The notes under the pieces are model-generated. The model ran no database searches. It was not told the DNA's origin and saw only the letters and a list, made by a program, of their open reading frames with translations. The position numbers and the translations under genes were made by a program. A stretch of 64,000 nt of DNA. Origin: Thermobifida alba (lineage in GTDB: Bacteria > Actinomycetota > Actinomycetes > Streptosporangiales > Streptosporangiaceae). Positions 32,512-43,279 of this stretch are shown piece by piece; the stretch's first letter is position 1; each line of letters begins with the position of its first letter. The stretch is from positions 1,302,001 to 1,366,000 of the forward strand of contig NZ_CP051627.1 in the NCBI RefSeq assembly GCF_023208015.1, read 5' to 3'.

Positions 32512-32966
32512 GCCGGTGCGGTCGCCGTGGGGCCGGTGCGCCACAGCAGTTCGGCGGCGACGCGGGACAGGCGCCAGCCGTGGGGGGTGCGCACCGCCTC
32601 CATGCGGTACTCCTCGCCGACGGTGAACTCCGGGGTGCCGTCGGCGAGGCAGAAGACCGCGATCTGCTGGGCGGTGAGTGCGGCGTGGTCGCCGTTGACG
32701 GTGATGAGCGGGTTGGTGGTGAGGTGGTGGGTTCTGGCGTGGCGTCCGTGGCTGCGGCGGGCCAGGGCCGCGATCGCGTGGACGCCGCGGACCTGGCCGG
32801 AGGCGACGGTGACGGTGGCGTCCTCGGTGAAGATCGAGCGCGTCTCGTCGAAGCGGCCCCCGTCCAGCCAGCGGCCGTGGCGGGAGAGCAGGTCGGTCAG
32901 TGCGGCGCGGTCGGCGAGCTCGTCCAGGCGCTGCCGTAGTGCTTCGACGGTGTCGGTGGCGGTCAT
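32478..32966 (-). CDS. SnoaL-like / NTF2-fold protein
   Basis: A 162-residue protein with the cone-shaped NTF2-like pattern: a helical start 'LADRAALTDLLSRHGRWLDG', then 'FTEDATVTVASGQVRGVHAI', followed by beta strands with 'HHLTTNPLITVNGDHAALTA' and 'YRMEAVRTPHGWRLSRVAAE'. Such SnoaL_4-type proteins are dehydratases, isomerases or of unknown function; no catalytic residue is assigned. The ATG at 32966 has GAGGAG five bases upstream. It is divergent from a MarR regulator with a perfect operator palindrome in between, so it is probably the repressed target. Confidence 0.85.
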   Translation of the reverse strand: MTATDTVEALRQRLDELADRAALTDLLSRHGRWLDGGRFDETRSIFTEDATVTVASGQVRGVHAIAALARRSHGRHARTHHLTTNPLITVNGDHAALTAQQIAVFCLADGTPEFTVGEEYRMEAVRTPHGWRLSRVAAELLWRTGPTATAPAHPRTSRSISR

Positions 32967-32999
32967 GACTGCTCCTCGGTAGGGGGAGGCTGGGAGAAG

Positions 33000-33075
33000 A
33001 CCACACCCGAATGTTGGTGCAGCCAACATTCGGGTGTGGTGATGGTAGCCGATGATTGGCCAGACCAACAATCGT
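33000..33075. promoter_or_regulatory. MarR operator palindromes between the SnoaL-like and marR genes
   Basis: An 18-base arm ending CACCCGAATGTTGG (33000-33017) is repeated exactly inverted at 33023-33040 with a five-base centre TGCAG. A second, imperfect dyad follows at 33051-33075 (GATGATTGG / CCAACAATCGTC), sharing the ATTGG half-site. Two sites in the intergenic region fit divergent control by the MarR protein. Confidence 0.78.
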
Positions 33076-33088
33076 CTAGGGTTGGAGT

Positions 33089-33529
33089 GTGTCCGACGAC
33101 CAGACCCCACGCCGCCTCCGCGACATCCCCAGCCGCCTGCTGACCCAGACGGCGTCCCACGCCCACCGCCTGGTGGCCCAGCACCTGGGAGAGTTCCGCA
33201 CCCACCACTACGCCCTGCTCGCCGCCCTGGCCGAAACCGGACCGTCCAGCCAGGCCGCGCTGGGCCGCAGGTGCGGCATGGACCGCAGCGACGTCACCGC
33301 CGCGGTCACCGAACTGGCCGCCCGAGGACTCCTGCGGCGCACCCTGGACCCCGCCCACCGCCGCCGCAACATCATCACCCTGACCCCCCAGGGCGAAACA
33401 GCACTGCAGGACCTGGACCGGCGGGTACGCCAGGCCCAGGACGAGGTGTTCGCCCCCCTCACCCCGGACGAACGCGCCCAGCTGAGCGAACTCCTCACCC
33501 GCCTGCTCGCCCACCACACCCGGCCCTGA
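33089..33529 (+). CDS. MarR-family transcriptional regulator
   Basis: A 146-residue winged-helix regulator. It shows the dimerisation helix 'ASHAHRLVAQHLGEFRTHHY', the HTH 'SSQAALGRRCGMDRSDVTAA' and the wing 'RRTLDPAHRRRNIITLTPQG', followed by the last dimerisation helices. The GTG at 33089 is the start. It is divergent from the SnoaL-like gene and probably represses both at the paired palindromes. The ligand is unknown, often a phenolic compound in this family. It converges on the UvrA-like gene across a terminator hairpin. Confidence 0.93.
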   Translation: MSDDQTPRRLRDIPSRLLTQTASHAHRLVAQHLGEFRTHHYALLAALAETGPSSQAALGRRCGMDRSDVTAAVTELAARGLLRRTLDPAHRRRNIITLTPQGETALQDLDRRVRQAQDEVFAPLTPDERAQLSELLTRLLAHHTRP

Positions 33530-33571
33530 CCGCACGCGGTACCGGCCGCCGGGCCACCAGCAGGACGGACA

Positions 33572-33612
33572 CCCTGGTGGGGCGGTCCCGGACCGGGCCC
33601 GCCCCACCAGGG
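33572..33612. terminator. Bidirectional terminator hairpin
   Basis: CCCTGGTGGGGCGG pairs with its exact complement 13 bases later (14-bp stem). It lies between the stops of the convergent marR and UvrA-like genes, five bases from the latter. Confidence 0.65.
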
Positions 33613-33616
33613 GCGC

Positions 33617-36010
<2,394 letters not shown>

Positions 36011-36022
36011 GGTGTCTCCATC

Positions 36023-36039
36023 TGTCGGGTGGGGTGTGT
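36023..36039 (-). repeat. 17-bp direct repeat, copy 1
   Basis: TGTCGGGTGGGGTGTGT on the + strand, ending 13 bases before the UvrA-like start. An identical copy is at 36683-36699 upstream of the PPOX gene. A shared regulatory site is possible. Confidence 0.45.
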
Positions 36040-36170
36040 GCGTTGCGCCGTGCCTTCCGATCCAACCAGCTTCCGGTGACAGGAACCGGCCCCTCTTTTT
36101 TCGCAGGCAGGGCCCTACCCGCCCGAGCAGCGGAAAAAAGGGGGGCGGCGCGGCCCCGGCCGCACGCCCC

Positions 36171-36623
36171 TCAGACCAGCCAGCGGCCCCCACGCATCAG
36201 GTCGCGCCCGGCCAGCTCCTCCACCTCGCGCCAGGCCTGGATGCGGCGCGGACGGACACGGAACCACCGGTAGGGCGTGGCTGATTCACGCGGGTCGAAA
36301 CCGGTGCGCCGCGCGAACCGGTCGCCCTGCTCGGGCGGCAGCGTGTCGAGGTCGAGGACCTCGACCTCACCGTCGATCACGGTCACGTCGCGGGTGTGCC
36401 CCAGTCCCAGCCGGACGGTACGGGTGGCGGCCAGGTTTTGGCCGGTCGGGCTGTGGGCGGGCGTGGCCAGCAGCAGCGCCGCACCGTCCCAGTCGAAGGA
36501 CAACGGCACCAGGTAGGGGGCGCCGTCCGGTGAGGCGCTGGCCACCCACAGGTCGACGTCGTGGGCGAGACGGTGCTCGGTGTCGCGGCGACGCCGGGCA
36601 CGGGAACGGGGAGCGGCGTTCAT
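36171..36623 (-). CDS. Pyridoxamine 5'-phosphate oxidase-like (PPOX) family protein
   Basis: A 150-residue split-barrel protein: 'VDLWVASASPDGAPYLVPLS' at the N-terminus, then 'ATPAHSPTGQNLAATRTVRL' (flavin phosphate-contacting region) and 'VTVIDGEVEVLDLDTLP'. The C-terminus 'YRWFRVRPRRIQAWREVEEL' is the usual ending. Members bind FMN or F420 and reduce small molecules; the cofactor is not assigned here. ATG at 36623 with GAGGA just upstream. It is in the same orientation as the UvrA-like gene, about 160 bases away. Confidence 0.87.
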   Translation of the reverse strand: MNAAPRSRARRRRDTEHRLAHDVDLWVASASPDGAPYLVPLSFDWDGAALLLATPAHSPTGQNLAATRTVRLGLGHTRDVTVIDGEVEVLDLDTLPPEQGDRFARRTGFDPRESATPYRWFRVRPRRIQAWREVEELAGRDLMRGGRWLV

Positions 36624-36682
36624 CGGTCCTCGTCTGGCCGGGGACACCACCCTACGGATCGTGTCCAATGCATCACTTTCAG

Positions 36683-36699
36683 TGTCGGGTGGGGTGTGT
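36683..36699 (-). repeat. 17-bp direct repeat, copy 2
   Basis: Exact second copy of the 17-mer at 36023-36039, lying 60 bases upstream of the PPOX start and 37 bases after the VOC stop. Confidence 0.45.
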
Positions 36700-36735
36700 C
36701 GGCGACGCCGTTCACGGCTGTGCCCACCGCGCGGT

Positions 36736-37143
36736 TCAGCTGCGCTGCTGGATACGCACCAGGTTGCCCGCCGGGTCGCGGAAGGCGCAGTCCCGCACCC
36801 CGTAGGGCTGGTGGGTGGGCTCCTGGACGACCTCGGCACCGGCCTGGAGCCGGTCGAAGACGGCGTCGAGGTCGGGAGTGGACAGGATGATCATGGCGTA
36901 GGTGCCCTTGGCCATCATCTCGGCGATGGTGCGGCGTTCCTCGTCGGTGACGCCGGGATCGGCGGCCGGCGGATGCAGGACGATGGAGGTCTCGGGCTGG
37001 CCGGGCGGGCCGACCGTGATCCAGCGCATGCCGTTGTGGCCGACGTCGTTGCGGACCTCGAAGCCGAGCAGGTCGCGGTAGAAGGCCAGGGACTCCTGCG
37101 GGTCGGTGTGCGGCAGGAAGGTGGTGTGAATCGTGATGTCCAT
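36736..37143 (-). CDS. VOC-family protein (glyoxalase-like)
   Basis: A 135-residue protein beginning 'MDITIHTTFLPHTDPQESLA', with 'FYRDLLGFEVRNDVGHNGMR' and 'WITVGPPGQP' in the first half. The second half has 'TYAMIILSTPDLDAVFDRLQ' and the typical ending 'VRDCAFRDPAGNLVRIQQ', where Glu/Gln and His metal ligands would sit. Substrate is unknown. The ATG at 37143 starts five bases after the stop of the AraC-type regulator gene, in the same direction, so the two form an operon. An AraC-VOC pair of this sort is common in actinomycetes. Confidence 0.87.
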   Translation of the reverse strand: MDITIHTTFLPHTDPQESLAFYRDLLGFEVRNDVGHNGMRWITVGPPGQPETSIVLHPPAADPGVTDEERRTIAEMMAKGTYAMIILSTPDLDAVFDRLQAGAEVVQEPTHQPYGVRDCAFRDPAGNLVRIQQRS

Positions 37144-37148
37144 GACCC

Positions 37149-37598
37149 TCACGCTAGTGGCGGCCCCTGCGGCGGCGCTTCTCGATTCCTGATCGGTCTG
37201 CCGACCTGTTTGGCCACGCACGCCGGAAGCCCCGCCGTCGAGTGCGCGGCCCGGCGCCGGTAGGCACTGGGGGAGAGACCGACCAGTTCGGTGAAGCGGG
37301 TGCTGAAAGTACCCAGGGAGGAGCAGCCGACCGCGAAGCACACCTCGGTGACGCTGAGATCACCACGGCGCAGCAGCGCCATCGCCCGCTCGATGCGCCG
37401 CGTCATCAGGTAGGAGTAGGGGGACTCGCCGTAGGCGAGGCGGAACTGGCGGCTGAGGTGTCCGGCCGACATGTGCACCTCTCGGGCGAGCGCCTCGACG
37501 TTCAGCGGCTGGGCGTAGTCCCGGTCGATGCGGTCGCGGACCCGGCGCAGCAACACCAGGTCACGCAGACGCTGCCGGGAGACGGGCTGGTGGTCCAC
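37149..37598 (-). CDS. AraC-family transcriptional regulator (short)
   Basis: A 149-residue protein consisting essentially of the two helix-turn-helix motifs of AraC regulators: 'NVEALAREVHMSAGHLSRQF' and 'SVTEVCFAVGCSSLGTFSTR', followed by 'FTELVGLSPSAYRRRA'. No effector-binding domain precedes it beyond about 30 residues, so it may be constitutively DNA-binding, as other short AraC proteins of this class. The GTG at 37598 is chosen because homology begins just after it; no strong SD is visible. It is co-oriented with and probably controls the VOC gene. Confidence 0.85.
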   Translation of the reverse strand: MDHQPVSRQRLRDLVLLRRVRDRIDRDYAQPLNVEALAREVHMSAGHLSRQFRLAYGESPYSYLMTRRIERAMALLRRGDLSVTEVCFAVGCSSLGTFSTRFTELVGLSPSAYRRRAAHSTAGLPACVAKQVGRPIRNREAPPQGPPLA

Positions 37599-38837
37599 CC
37601 GAAGAATTGGGTCACGCCGCACCCGCGGATTCCCACTGTCACCGGCGGCGCTGTCGGAGGTGCTCGACAGGGCCGCCAGTGCCTTCCGGGCCGGTTCAGC
37701 CGGAGGCCCGGGGGCTGCCCCACGCCTCCACCGGCAGGAACGAGGGACTTCTTCTGCCGGTGGCACTCCCGCGGCGCGTCCCGGGCGGTAGACCGTGCAC
37801 GCACTCCTCACGCAGCGGGCGGGATCCACGGCACGGCGGCGTGGACGCCACGGGCCGCCGGACAACCCCTGCCCTGTCCGGGAGGCGGCGACGAGCAGCA
37901 CCGTCCTGTCCCGTGGTCGTCCGGCAGACGGGCGCACCCCCCACGGTCCGGCCCCGGCGCGGCAGTGTTCGGCGTGGACGGCGGCCACCGGGGCCGTTCA
38001 CGCGTCGATCGCCGGGCGCCCGTCCTCACGCAGGTACTCCGCGCCCGGGGGCGTCGGACAGGGGCCGAACAGGTCCGCGTGTCGTGGGCGCAGCGCGATC
38101 AGCGCCTCCCTGCGCCCGCGGGAAGGCGTGACACAGCCGGGCGTCCGGGCGGGGACCGGCGCTGTTCGGGCACCGCTGGAAGGCACGGCGGCCCGTGTCC
38201 GGTGAGCAGCCGCACCGCGGCGGCGACCTCGGACTCCCACCCCCACCGAGCACGGGGAGCGGCGGCAGGAGAGGGCGCCCAGACACCGGTGCTGCTTCCA
38301 ACGCCCCTACCACCGTGTCGACCACGGCCGCCTCGGTGCTGCGCCCGTTGATGACGCACGGCATGGACGAGGAGGACGACTCCGAAGCGCCGCGTCCGGT
38401 CGTGGGTGTCCGGGACGGCGACGGTGCCGGGCGGCCTCGGTGGCCGTCCGCGCGACTCCGGCGATGTCGTGCGGGCAGCGCCACCACCGCTCCTCCTCGG
38501 CGTAGCCCACGCGGCGGCGAGCGTGGTCGCACGGCCGTGTGCGCTGTGCCGCGTCGCCCCGGTTCGGCGCGGTGGCCAGGGCAGTGGCCGCCCCGGGCGT
38601 GGGCGGGGCACGCAGCCGGTGACCGGCCCCGTCCGCACCGCCACGGAGCCACCCGCCGACGAGCAGGCACCGGCCCCGCAAGGGGCGAAACGGTCCACGG
38701 CCGCGGTGATCCCGCCGTGACCGCCCGAGTGCTGTGCGGGACCGGGGGCGGGCCTCACCGTGAGTGGCCGCCGCGAGCAGACGGCAACCGGGACACGGCC
38801 CGGCCGGTGCGCAGCCGTGCCCGGATGCTGTCGGGGC
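37599..38837. other. Long region without a recognisable gene
   Basis: About 1.24 kb. All six frames contain long open stretches because of GC content, yet none shows a known domain or a good ribosome-binding site. Short stretches on the minus strand (for example 'RREALIALRPRHADLFG' around 38030-38110) look protein-like but could not be assigned. Decayed coding DNA is the likeliest reading. Confidence 0.5.
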
Positions 38838-38839
38838 TG

Positions 38840-38885
38840 TGACGCCGCGGGGCCCTCCACGGTATATTCATCGCCGAAAGGCGAT
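38840..38885 (+). promoter_or_regulatory. Possible promoter and leader hairpin of the methyltransferase gene
   Basis: TGACGC (38840-38845) and TATATT (38863-38868) are spaced 17 bases, a plausible actinobacterial promoter. Directly downstream ATCGCC-GAAA-GGCGAT (38870-38885) would form a GNRA-type tetraloop hairpin at the 5' end of the transcript, about 80 bases before the start codon. It may stabilise the mRNA. Confidence 0.4.
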
Positions 38886-38963
38886 CACATCCCGTTTGGG
38901 CGATGACAGGTGGGTTTCGTGCCGCACCTGTCCGCACCGACCCCCACGAAGCGGAGACCCCCT

Positions 38964-39572
38964 ATGGCACTGGCCGCACTCCTGCTCCACCTGCTCGGCC
39001 TCTTCCTGGCCTTCGGGGTGCGCACCCTGACCGCACACCGGCGCACCGGCGACACCGGGTTCCGCCGCCCCGACACCACCCCCTTCACCGCCCCCTGGTG
39101 GGGAACCGTACTTTTCGCCGGTGCACTCGCCACGGGCCTGGCCGCACCCGTGGCCAGACTGTTCGCCCCGGATGCGGCGGCACCGCCCCCAAGCGTGGCC
39201 GGCGCCGGGCTGGCCCTGATGCTGCTCGGCCTGGTCCTGGTGCTCATCTCCCAGAACACGATGGGAGCCTCCTGGCGGATCGGTGTGGACGAGGACGAAC
39301 GCACACGGCTGGTCACCCACGGCGTCTTCACGCTCGTGCGCAACCCGGTCTTCACCGGCATGGGAGTCCTGCTCACCGGGCAGCTGCTCGTCCTCGCCTC
39401 GGCACTGTCGGCCGTGGCCCTGCTGGTCTTCGTCGCCGCCGTGCAGGTGCAGGTCCGCGCCGTCGAGGAGCCCCACCTCCTGCGCACCCACGGCAGCGCC
39501 TACCGCTCCTACGCCGCCCGCACCGGACGCTTCCTGCCCCTGGTGGGACGACTGCACCCTGAAGACAGGTGA
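38964..39572 (+). CDS. Isoprenylcysteine carboxyl methyltransferase (ICMT/PEMT)-family membrane protein
   Basis: A 202-residue membrane protein with four to five hydrophobic helices. The C-terminal half carries the family pattern 'LVTHGVFTLVRNPVFTGMGV', in which H-G-x-(F/Y)-x-x-x-R-x-P is the SAM-contacting motif, and ends with 'EEPHLLRTHGSAYRSYAART' (the E-E..L...G..Y..Y block). Bacterial members methylate unknown lipids or isoprenoid carboxylates. The ATG at 38964 has GGAG seven bases upstream. Confidence 0.88.
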   Translation: MALAALLLHLLGLFLAFGVRTLTAHRRTGDTGFRRPDTTPFTAPWWGTVLFAGALATGLAAPVARLFAPDAAAPPPSVAGAGLALMLLGLVLVLISQNTMGASWRIGVDEDERTRLVTHGVFTLVRNPVFTGMGVLLTGQLLVLASALSAVALLVFVAAVQVQVRAVEEPHLLRTHGSAYRSYAARTGRFLPLVGRLHPEDR

Positions 39573-39790
39573 ACACCGCCCACCCGGTACAAGCAGACCC
39601 CCGAGTACGGCGCATGCCCCCGCGGCCGGGGAAGCCGCTGCCCGCCACCGCCGCCGAGGCCGAGACCCGCACCGGGGCCCGCCGCGTCGAACCACGTCCC
39701 CCGAGACCACCTCAGCGCGCACACCGGCCGCCTCACGCCACCGGGACCGCGCCACCCCCGACACCGCCTCGCCCCCCAGCGAGAAGGCGG

Positions 39791-40177
39791 TCAAGCCCCC
39801 AACCGCTCCATCAGGTAGGAACACACCACCACGGCGTTGTTCCGCTCGGTGTCAGAAGCCGCGAACAACAGCGTCACCGGCCCCTGCCGGGCCGCCTCCA
39901 CCAGCACGTCCATCCCCTCGGGCTCCTCGGCCAACTCGGCACGGTAACGGTCACGAAACCCCTCCCAGCGGGCGGGGTCGTGCCCGAACCACCGACGCAG
40001 CTCCCCACTGGGCGCGACCTGTCGGAGCCAGGCGTCAAGCCCCAACTCGGCCTTGCGCACCCCCCGCGGCCAGACCCGGTCGACGAGGAACACCTGCCGC
40101 CCCCGCGTGGCCGAACCGTCACGCACCGCCTCGTCGTAGACACGACGGACCTCGATGTCGATCTGTGCGGTATCCAT
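39791..40177 (-). CDS. DUF488 family protein
   Basis: A 128-residue protein with the invariant DUF488 features 'VFLVDRVWPRGVRKAELGLD', 'WLRQVAPSGELRRWFGHDPA' and 'WEGFRDRYRAEL', ending with 'TLLFAASDTERNNAVVVCSY'. The biochemical role of the family is unknown. It lies 31 bases downstream of a TetR gene on the same strand and may be co-transcribed with it. The ATG at 40177 gives normal length. Confidence 0.9.
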   Translation of the reverse strand: MDTAQIDIEVRRVYDEAVRDGSATRGRQVFLVDRVWPRGVRKAELGLDAWLRQVAPSGELRRWFGHDPARWEGFRDRYRAELAEEPEGMDVLVEAARQGPVTLLFAASDTERNNAVVVCSYLMERLGA

Positions 40178-40208
40178 ACCGCCCCACTGCCCCGAACCCC
40201 GGAGCAGT

Positions 40209-40841
40209 TCACCTCCCGCCGGCGCGCACCGGCGGCGCCGACAGCAGCGGCAGCAGCACCTCGTCGACGATCTCCACGACCACCGCCTCGGACACGGGAG
40301 CGCTCAGAAGAAAGAAGTGGTGGCACAACAGCGCCTGACCGGTCTCCAACCGGCGCGGCGTCACACACGCCGCGTCCACCTCACCACGCGCCACGGCACG
40401 CCGGACCACCGTCCCCATGACCCCGCTCCTCTGCGCGCAGGAACGCAACCACGCGGCACGCTCCGGGTCACCGAGAACGTCACTGAGCAGGCCGCGCATG
40501 GCCTCACCCGCCGGGCCGGCCAGGACGGCCGCGGCCTGACGCAGCAGAGCCAGCAGGTCGCCCCGCAGACTCCCGGTATCGGGAGGGTCCTCGTGGTCGG
40601 GCAGCAACCGGGTGACCGTGTCCATCATCAACTCGACCCGGCTGGGCCACCTCCGGTACAGCGAGGCCTTGCTCGCCCGGGCGCGTTCGGCCACGGTCTC
40701 CATGCTCAGTCTCGTGTACCCGTTCTCGGCGAGCTCAGCCACAACCGCGCAGAAGATCGCCTCGTCAAGAGCCTTACCGCGACGGCGGGGCCGCCGACGG
40801 TGGTCCATCTCACTGGAAGGAACGGACTGCATGCCGGGCAT
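40209..40841 (-). CDS. TetR-family transcriptional regulator
   Basis: A 210-residue regulator. The helix-turn-helix reads 'LSMETVAERARASKASLYRR', followed by 'WPSRVELMMDTVTRLLPDHE'. The C-terminal domain is of the TetR_C_11-like helical kind ('GDLLALLRQAAAVLAGPAGE'). The start is the ATG at 40841 or the one three codons later. The gene is flanked on the same strand by a DUF1772 membrane protein upstream and DUF488 downstream, so its target may be that DUF1772 gene or a divergent promoter nearby. Confidence 0.9.
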   Translation of the reverse strand: MPGMQSVPSSEMDHRRRPRRRGKALDEAIFCAVVAELAENGYTRLSMETVAERARASKASLYRRWPSRVELMMDTVTRLLPDHEDPPDTGSLRGDLLALLRQAAAVLAGPAGEAMRGLLSDVLGDPERAAWLRSCAQRSGVMGTVVRRAVARGEVDAACVTPRRLETGQALLCHHFFLLSAPVSEAVVVEIVDEVLLPLLSAPPVRAGGR

Positions 40842-40982
40842 CCTACGAACCGTCGGCCACGGCAGGGGCCCAGATGACGATTCCGATACCGGCCGTCACC
40901 ACCCCGCGACCCCCACCACCAGCTGACAGAGTTGCGGACCCGTCCCACGCGTGTTTTCTCAACAACCGCAAGCCGGGCCCCG

Positions 40983-41471
40983 TCACAGCAGCACGGCCCC
41001 CACGACCAGACACCCCAACGCCAACGTCGACGCCACCGCACGCACCACGTTGAACCGCACCCAGCCGGCTTCGAACCGGCGACGCACCCGCGCCACCTCG
41101 GCCTCGGCCAACCGCTCCACCGGACCCGCCGCAGCCAACGCGTCGTTGAGCGGAACACTGCCGCGCACCGTGACCGCCAGCGACACCACCGAGCACACCA
41201 GCGCCGCCACCAGCCACCCCACAACCGTCCACGGCGACCCGACACACACCCCCACCGCCACCGCCGCCAGCACCGGATTGGACACGAACACCACCAGGAA
41301 CCAGGGGTTGAGGATCGCCTCGTTGATGCGCTGCATCACCCCCACCACCACCCGGTCGCCCATCCGCGCCAGCCCCGGCATCACCCCCACCGCGAACCCG
41401 AAGAACGTGCCCGCCAACAGTCCCGTCACCACCGTGGCCGCCACCACCGCGGCCAACCGCACACCCTCCAC
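40983..41471 (-). CDS. DUF1772 (anthrone oxygenase-like) membrane protein
   Basis: A 162-residue membrane protein with four hydrophobic helices. The conserved pattern 'GTFFGFAVGVMPGLARMGDR' followed by 'VMQRINEAILNPWFLVVFVS' is diagnostic for DUF1772, and 'VPLNDALAAA' (the V-P-x-N-x-x-L motif) follows in the third loop. Fungal relatives are anthrone oxygenases; bacterial roles are mostly unknown. A GTG at 41471, with GAGGG upstream, is the start. It is divergent from an AraC-type regulator. Confidence 0.9.
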   Translation of the reverse strand: MEGVRLAAVVAATVVTGLLAGTFFGFAVGVMPGLARMGDRVVVGVMQRINEAILNPWFLVVFVSNPVLAAVAVGVCVGSPWTVVGWLVAALVCSVVSLAVTVRGSVPLNDALAAAGPVERLAEAEVARVRRRFEAGWVRFNVVRAVASTLALGCLVVGAVLL

Positions 41472-41606
41472 GATCCCTCACCCCTTCCACCGCACGACCC
41501 ACCGGACCACCCGCCCCGCCAACCGCGCCGGGGCGGCACGTTCCAGCCAAACACCGCACCCCGGCAGGAGCCATACGCGACAGGCTCACCCCGCTGCGCG
41601 AACGTC

Positions 41607-41612
41607 TACAAT
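41607..41612 (+). promoter_or_regulatory. -10 box placed for leaderless transcription of the araC-type gene
   Basis: TACAAT ends six bases before the GTG start codon, which would put the transcription start at or next to the GTG. There is no SD site. A matching -35 is not obvious. Confidence 0.45.
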
Positions 41613-41618
41613 CCGGAC

Positions 41619-42584
41619 GTGGACGCGCTCCTCGGCCTCCTGCGCACCCCCCGCGCCCGTGACGCGTTCCTGCTGCGCGTCATCCTCGACCCACCCTGGT
41701 CGCTGGACGTGCGCGACCGCGCCCCACTGACCCTTCTCGCCGTGGCCCACGGCGAGGCCTGGCTGCGCCCCGCCCACGGCCCGCCCCGCCACCTCGAAGC
41801 AGGCGACGTCGCCGTGGTCCGCGGCCCCGACCCCTACACCGTCGCCGACTCCCCCACCCGACACCCCCGCGCCGTCATCGGAGCCGACCAACGCTGCACC
41901 ACCCTGCACGGCGCCCCCCTGACCGAAACCATGGGACTGGGCGTGCGCACCTGGGGCACCAGCACCACCGGCGCGACCATGCTGCTCGTGGGCACCTACC
42001 CCACCCCCACCACGGTGGGCCGCCGCCTCCTGGCCGCCCTGCCCCCGCTCATCGTCCACCCCGCCCCCTCCCACGGCCCCGCGTTGACCACCCTGCTCAT
42101 CGAGGAGACCGGCAAGGACCTGCCCGGCCAGCAGGCCGTCCTGGACCGCCTGCTGGACCTGGCGCTGATCGCGGCACTCCGCGCCTGGCTGACCGCCCCC
42201 ACCGGCCCCGTCCCCGCCTGGTACCGCGCCGCCCAGGACCCGGTGACGGGCCGCGCCCTGGCCCTGCTCCACCAGGATCCGGCCCGAGCCTGGACGGTGG
42301 CGTCCCTGGCGAGGGCCGTCGGCGTGTCCCGCGCCACCCTGGCCCGCCGCTTCACCGCCCTGGTCGGCCGGCCCCCCATGGCCTACCTGACCGCCTGGCG
42401 CCTGGAATGGGCCGCCGACCTGCTACGCGATGACCCCGACAGCACCGTGGAGTCGGTGGCCCGCACCGTGGGATACACCAGCCCGTCCGCGTTCAGCACC
42501 GCTTTCAAACGCCACCACGGCACCAGCCCCCACCACTGCCGGCGCACCCGCCACGCCCCCGCACCCGAAGAACCGCTCCCCTGA
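41619..42584 (+). CDS. AraC-family regulator with N-terminal cupin domain
   Basis: A 321-residue regulator. Residues 1-170 match the Cupin_6 type: 'VDALLGLLRTPRARDAFLLR', then 'PLTLLAVAHGEAWLRPAHGP' and 'HLEAGDVAVVRGPDPYTVAD'. The C-terminal AraC domain has 'WTVASLARAVGVSRATLARR', 'FTALVGRPPMAYLTAWRLEW' and 'VESVARTVGYTSPSAFSTAF'. It is divergent from the DUF1772 gene and could regulate it; this AraC-with-cupin class is often next to small oxidoreductases. The GTG at 41619 is chosen because family similarity starts there, although no SD is present. Confidence 0.9.
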   Translation: MDALLGLLRTPRARDAFLLRVILDPPWSLDVRDRAPLTLLAVAHGEAWLRPAHGPPRHLEAGDVAVVRGPDPYTVADSPTRHPRAVIGADQRCTTLHGAPLTETMGLGVRTWGTSTTGATMLLVGTYPTPTTVGRRLLAALPPLIVHPAPSHGPALTTLLIEETGKDLPGQQAVLDRLLDLALIAALRAWLTAPTGPVPAWYRAAQDPVTGRALALLHQDPARAWTVASLARAVGVSRATLARRFTALVGRPPMAYLTAWRLEWAADLLRDDPDSTVESVARTVGYTSPSAFSTAFKRHHGTSPHHCRRTRHAPAPEEPLP

Positions 42585-42665
42585 CCCCACCACACCCACA
42601 CGGCCGCACGCCGCCACGCCAACCCCGGTCCGGCAAGCCGGGACCATCAGCACCGAAGTCCCGGC

Positions 42666-42956
42666 TCACACCTCCGCCCAGGAGACGCACAGGCTGCTCA
42701 GCATGTGCGAGGTACCTCGGTGTCGCCTCACCGGAGGAGCACACGGAACCCAAAAGGACCCGCACCCGCGGACGTCACACGTCTGCGGCACGAAGGCCCC
42801 GGACCACTCGCCGCCTCCGCCGTCGTCGCAGCTCCCGCTGTCGTCGTTGCAGCTCTCATCGGAGCCGCTGTTGCTGCTCCCCGTCCACCCGCCGGGCTTT
42901 CGAAGGAGCATCCAGAAGACGAATCCCAAGAACAGCACCGACACCAGTACGACCAC
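42666..42956 (-). CDS. Small membrane protein A, Gly/Ser/Asp-rich tail
   Basis: From a GTG at 42956 (GAGG seven bases upstream) the product starts with one hydrophobic helix ('VVLVSVLFLGFVFWMLLRKP'), followed by a Ser/Asn/Asp/Gly-rich tail with 'DDGGGGE'. It is 96 residues as read, but the related gene at 44026-44178 stops right after its '...GGGE'. Here the corresponding stop codon reads TGG and the frame runs on about 47 more residues that look non-coding. Loss of the original stop is likely. The function is unknown. The upstream 60 bases are also similar to those of copy B. Confidence 0.55.
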   Translation of the reverse strand: MVVLVSVLFLGFVFWMLLRKPGGWTGSSNSGSDESCNDDSGSCDDGGGGEWSGAFVPQTCDVRGCGSFWVPCAPPVRRHRGTSHMLSSLCVSWAEV

Positions 42957-43279
42957 AGCCTCACCTCGTTCCGGCCGCCGTTCAGCCACTCCTGCACCGG
43001 GTGACCCCGGGCACCGCGCCCCGGGAAACCCCACCAGACGCCAATCCCGGGTCCGCTCCAACGTTCTGTCGGACGCCAGTCACCCCGGGAACCGGTTCTC
43101 TCGACGTGGAAGGCGAAGCAACCACCCCCGAGGCAGCCTCACAGGCGACACCGCGGCACCGGGGAGGAAACGGTGGGATTCCCAGGATCGTGGTGCGGTC
43201 TCGTCGTCTTCGCCACTGGCAACGGACAGGACATTCCCGCCGCGTATCCCCGTCCGAGCCGAAATCAACCAGGATCTCC

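Noticed and set aside
37242-38351. 369-codon plus-strand frame downstream of AraC
   Set aside because: The first part is antisense to AraC and the rest is unrecognisable; no ribosome-binding site.
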